A stretch of 64,000 nt of DNA from Antennarius striatus (Eukaryota > Chordata > Actinopteri > Lophiiformes > Antennariidae): positions 427,501 to 491,500 of the forward strand of contig NC_090794.1 of the NCBI RefSeq assembly GCF_040054535.1. The letters are read 5' to 3'. Positions 60,401 to 64,000 of this stretch are shown here, in pieces (the first letter of the stretch is position 1; the number at the start of each line of letters is the position of its first letter). The notes below the pieces were generated by a model. It did no database searches. It saw only the letters and a program-made list of their open reading frames with translations, and had not been told where the DNA came from. The position numbers and the translations under genes were made by a program.

Positions 60401-63400
60401 GTGAACCTGGACTGTTTCACTGCGTGAACCTGGACTGTTTCACTGTGTGAACCTGGACTGTTTCACCGTGTGAACCTGGACTGTTTCACCGTGTGAACCT
60501 GGACTGTTTCACTACGTGAAACTGGACTGTTTCACTGTGTGAACCTGGACTGTTTCACCCCGTGAACCTGGACTGTTTCACTGCGTGAACCTGGACTGTT
60601 TCACCCCGTGAACCTGGACTGTTTCACCGCGTGAACCTGGACTGTTTCACTGCGTGAACCTGGACTGTTTCACCCCGTGAACCTGGACTGTTTCACCGCG
60701 TGAACCTGGACTGTTTCACCGCGTGAACCTGGACTGTTTCACCGTGTGAACCTGGACTGTTTCACTGTGTGAACCTGGACTGTTTCACTGCGTGAACCTG
60801 GACTGTTTCACCCCGTGAACCTGGACTGTTTCACCCCGTGAACCTGGACTGTTTCACCCCGTGAACCTGGACTGTTTCACCCCGTGAACCTGGACTGTTT
60901 CACTGCATGAACCTGGACTGTTTCACCCCGTGAACCTGGACTGTTTCACCCCGTGAACCTGGACTGTTTCACCGCGTGAACCTGGACTGTTTCACCCCGT
61001 GAACCTGGACTGTTTCACTGTGTGAACCTGGACTGTTTCACTGCGTGAACCTGGACTGTTTCACTGCGTTAACCTGGACTGTTTCACTGCGTGAACCTGG
61101 ACTGTTTCACTACGTGAACCTGGACTGTTTCACCGTGTGAACCTGGACTGTTTCACTGCGTGAACCTGGACTGTTTCACTGCGTGAACCTGGACTGTTTC
61201 ACTGCGTGAACCTGGACTGCTTCACTGCGTGAACCTGGACTGTTTCACTGCGTGAACCTGGACTGTTTCACCCCGTGAACCTGGACTGTTTCACCCCGTG
61301 AACCTGGACTGTTTCACCGCGTGAACCTGGACTGTTTCACTGCGTGAACCTGGACTGTTTCACCGTGTGAACCTGGACTGTTTCACTGTGTGAACCTGGA
61401 CTGTTTCACTGCGTGAACCTGGACTGTTTCACTGTGTGAACCTGGACTGTTTCACTGCGTGAACCTGGACTGTTTCACTGCGTTAACCTGGACTGTTTCA
61501 CCTCGTGAACCTGGACTGTTTCACTACGTGAACCTGGACTGTTTCACTGCGTTAACCTGGACTGTTTCACCGTGTGAACCTGGACTGTTTCACTGCGTGA
61601 ACCTGGACTGTTTCACTGCGTGAACCTGGACTGTTTCACTGCGTGAACCTGGACTGCTTCACTGCGTGAACCTGGACTGTTTCACTGCGTGAACCTGGAC
61701 TGTTTCACCCCGTGAACCTGGACTGTTTCACCCCGTGAACCTGGACTGTTTCACCCCGTGAACCTGGACTGTTTCACCCCGTGAACCTGGACTGTTTCAC
61801 CCCGTGAACCTGGACTGTTTCACCGTGTGAACCTGGACTGTTTCACTGTGTGAACCTGGACTGTTTCACTGCGTGAACTTGGACTGTTTCACTGCGTGAA
61901 CCTGGACTGTTTCACTACGTGAACCTGGACTGTTTCACCCCGTGAACCTGGACTGTTTCACCCCGTGAACCTGGACTGTTTCACCCCGTGAACCTGGACT
62001 GTTTCACTGCGTGAACCTGGACTGTTTCACCGTGTGAACCTGGACTGTTTCACTGTGTGAACCTGGACTGTTTCACTGTGTGAACCTGGACTGTTTCACT
62101 GCGTGAACCTGGACTGTTTCACTGCGTTAACCTGGACTGTTTCACTGCGTGAACCTGGACTGCTTCACTGCGTTAACCTGGACTGTTTCACCGTGTGAAC
62201 CTGGACTGTTTCACCGCGTGAACCTGGACTGTTTCACTGTGTGAACCTGGACTGTTTCACTGCGTGAACCTGGACTGTTTCACTGCGTGAACCTGGACTG
62301 TTTCACTGCGTGAACCTGGACTGCTTCACTGCGTGAACCTGGACTGTTTCACTGCGTGAACCTGGACTGCTTCACTGCGTGAACCTGGACTGTTTCACTG
62401 CGTGAATCTGGACTGAGGGTTCCTCACCTGGGGATGGAGGCTGGATCCTGGCCTGGAGCGACGGGGGCTTCTTGGCGTCGGGCCCCGGGGCCTCTGGCGG
62501 AGGCTCCTCCCCCCGCTCCACCTGACACTCGTAGGCGAACAGGTACTGGATGTACTGCTTCTTCAGGGAGGAGGCGGAGGTGCTGGACGTCCCCACGTTC
62601 AGCTGGGAGGACAACTCCCTCCACTTCTTGTTCTTGTTCACCTGAGGGGGCGGAGTTTTACTCGTGATCTCTGAACAGTTAGCATTAGCGTTAGCTGGGC
62701 GTCAGCCCCCAGTCTCACCATGGCCAGGCCCCCTATGTCCCTGACGGCCAGGTAGAGGCGGCACAGGTCCAGCGGCCTCCTGCCCACGGCGGGGAGGGCG
62801 GGGACGGGCGTGCCCCGCCCTTCCATGAAGCTCAGGTAACGTTCCACCCACGCCGCCCGCTCGGGCTCCGCCCCCATGTCGTACAGCCGGGTGATGCTCT
62901 CGCCTGTCAGGGTGGGCAGGCTGGCCTTCTGGAGATGGGGGAGAGGGGAATGACATGATGAAACGTGGCCGACGCCCATCAGCTGCTTGGGGCGTCGCCC
63001 CTCACGACGGGTTCAGACGGGGTGGAGGCCACCGCGCCCTTCAGGTGACATCACCATCACAACAACCACAACACCACACGATGGCTCCGCCCACACAACC
63101 TTCCTCTCGTGGCATGATATCACGGACACACACACACTTGTGGGCGGGGCACTTACAGGGCTGATGGATGACGTCCGGGGCCTGGGGGGGCCGCTAATGC
63201 TATCGCCGTCCTCCCCGAGACAGGAGGACAGGGGGGAGGGGGTGGGGGGCTGGGACACACACTGAGAGCTGTGGGTGTCCTGTGACACACACACATACAC
63301 ACACACACACACACACACATTAGCTTACAACTGGGCATGCTAGGTAGTTAGCTTCAGATGCTAACATTCAGAGGGCAGGGTCAGCATCAACCCGATTGGC

Positions 63401-63936
63401 TGACCGCTGGGGGGTGGGGCCTGAGGTTGTGGGTGTGGTTGGGGCGGTGCCAGAGGGTGAGAGTCTGTCTGATTCTACAGAACCCGGCGCATTCAGAGGG
63501 TGAACCCTGCCGCATGCATTCAGAGCAGGCCAGTGCCGAAGAAAGGCATGATGGGAGCTGGGGTCACTGGCAGAGCCATCGGCCACTGTGATTGGTTAGA
63601 ACAGCCGGGGAACCTACCTTCCGTTTGGGCGGATCGGGGGCGGGGCCGGTGCCGTCTTTGCCGAACTCGACTCTCTGCGTGGCGTCTGGATGAGCTCCGC
63701 CCCCTTCCGCCTGCATCATCACGGCGCCTGGGAGAGAAACAGTGATGTCATCAACAAAAGCCCGGACGCTCCCGAAGTACCCCCCCGATCGTGCAGAGCA
63801 ATGCCCACCTGAGGGGGCGGAGCTGAAGGGGCGTCCCTGGGGGGTCATCCTCCCAGAGTTGCTTCCTGGTTGCTGGGCGTACGCGCCTCCTGGGACCACG
63901 CCCCCCATCGCTGCCACACCCAGGTAGCCGCCCTGC
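55406..63936 (-). CDS. arid1b: ARID1B, BAF (SWI/SNF) complex subunit, 5' part beyond the window
   Basis: DNA-binding subunit of the BAF chromatin remodeller. Fourteen exons join in phase (about 1260 residues): 63809-63936, 63618-63727, 63157-63279, 62719-62928, 62428-62641, 59126-59252, 58866-59038, 58646-58766, 58478-58576, 58304-58382, 57478-58189, 57256-57386, 56463-57024, 55406-56397. The ARID domain spans exons 62719-62928 and 62428-62641 ([47 protein letters not shown]). Next come [29 protein letters not shown] and [10 protein letters not shown], and the C-terminal BAF250 region (TPEAW-like [53 protein letters not shown]), ending LFKIGRS. ARID1B rather than ARID1A is supported by the TMEM242/ZDHHC14 neighbours. 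The exon at 56463 could instead end at 56469, a 6-base in-frame alternative donor. Confidence 0.95.
57027..57134 (+). repeat. (GAG/GAA)n polypurine tract at an arid1b acceptor
   Basis: On the minus strand a TCC/TTC tract ends cctcctcctcag directly at exon 56463-57024. It encodes spurious poly-Glu and Arg-rich frames on plus. Confidence 0.96.
57418..57463 (+). repeat. (TG)n in a 91-bp arid1b intron
   Basis: Occupies about half of the intron between exons 57478-58189 and 57256-57386. Confidence 0.95.
59574..62415 (+). repeat. 23-bp minisatellite, largest array (about 123 units)
   Basis: Unit GTGAACCTGGACTGTTTCAC followed by three variable bases (TGC, CCC, TAC, TGT, CGC and others). It fills most of the 3.2-kb arid1b intron between exons 62428-62641 and 59126-59252 and stops about 12 bases inside the donor at 62427. 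The same family occurs at 33788-34214 and, inverted, at 14242-15272. Internal blocks of variant units are duplicated (see findings). Confidence 0.98.
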
Positions 63937-64000
63937 CTGGACACCAAAAGAGAAGACTAGGGTTAGCTTACCGCGACGAGATGCAACCAATCAGGAGGGG

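Overview
The window is nuclear DNA from a compact vertebrate genome, almost certainly a teleost and probably a percomorph. Evidence: seven multi-exon genes with vertebrate orthologues lie within 64 kb, many introns are only 65-150 bp, splice sites are canonical, and CA/TG microsatellites and minisatellites are very dense. A SINE-like element and a P2X7-like C-terminal relic are of types I associate with fish. I cannot assign the species or the a/b paralogue numbers. No prokaryotic operon, CRISPR array, rRNA or tRNA was recognised.

Layout, left to right: myo6 (minus, coding 18915 down to 536, 3' end off the window, first non-coding exon near 22 kb); senp6 (minus, 31247 to 23557); a possible tiny minus-strand transcript (31464-33311); filip1 (plus, 34519-38852); tmem30a (plus, 39991-42175); a gene-poor, AT-richer, repeat-filled junction (42.5-48.9 kb); zdhhc14 (minus, 52214 to 49024); tmem242 (plus, 53021-54435); arid1b (minus, 55406 to at least 63936, 5' end off the window). 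I checked codon phase at every listed exon junction and all are consistent. For senp6, filip1, tmem30a, zdhhc14 and tmem242 this gives complete reading frames of 1046, 1147, 367, 468 and 142 residues.

The order MYO6-SENP6-FILIP1-TMEM30A matches human 6q14.1, and ZDHHC14-TMEM242-ARID1B matches human 6q25.3, each with the same relative orientations. The window therefore joins two blocks that are far apart on human chromosome 6, and the join falls in the repeat-rich gap. The genes have separate housekeeping roles and no shared pathway is implied: an actin motor, a SUMO protease, a filamin regulator, a flippase subunit, a protein acyltransferase, an ATP-synthase assembly factor and a chromatin-remodeller subunit.

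The most notable non-coding signals are: one 23-bp minisatellite family at three loci up to 45 kb apart, with higher-order structure in the largest array; a minor-spliceosome AT-AC intron in zdhhc14 and a probable U12 GT-AG intron in tmem30a; microsatellites abutting or forming splice signals at about a dozen exon borders; a 40-bp array carrying a 9-bp inverted repeat in each unit; a telomere-like array in tmem30a intron 1; and a SINE copy with an 11-bp target-site duplication.
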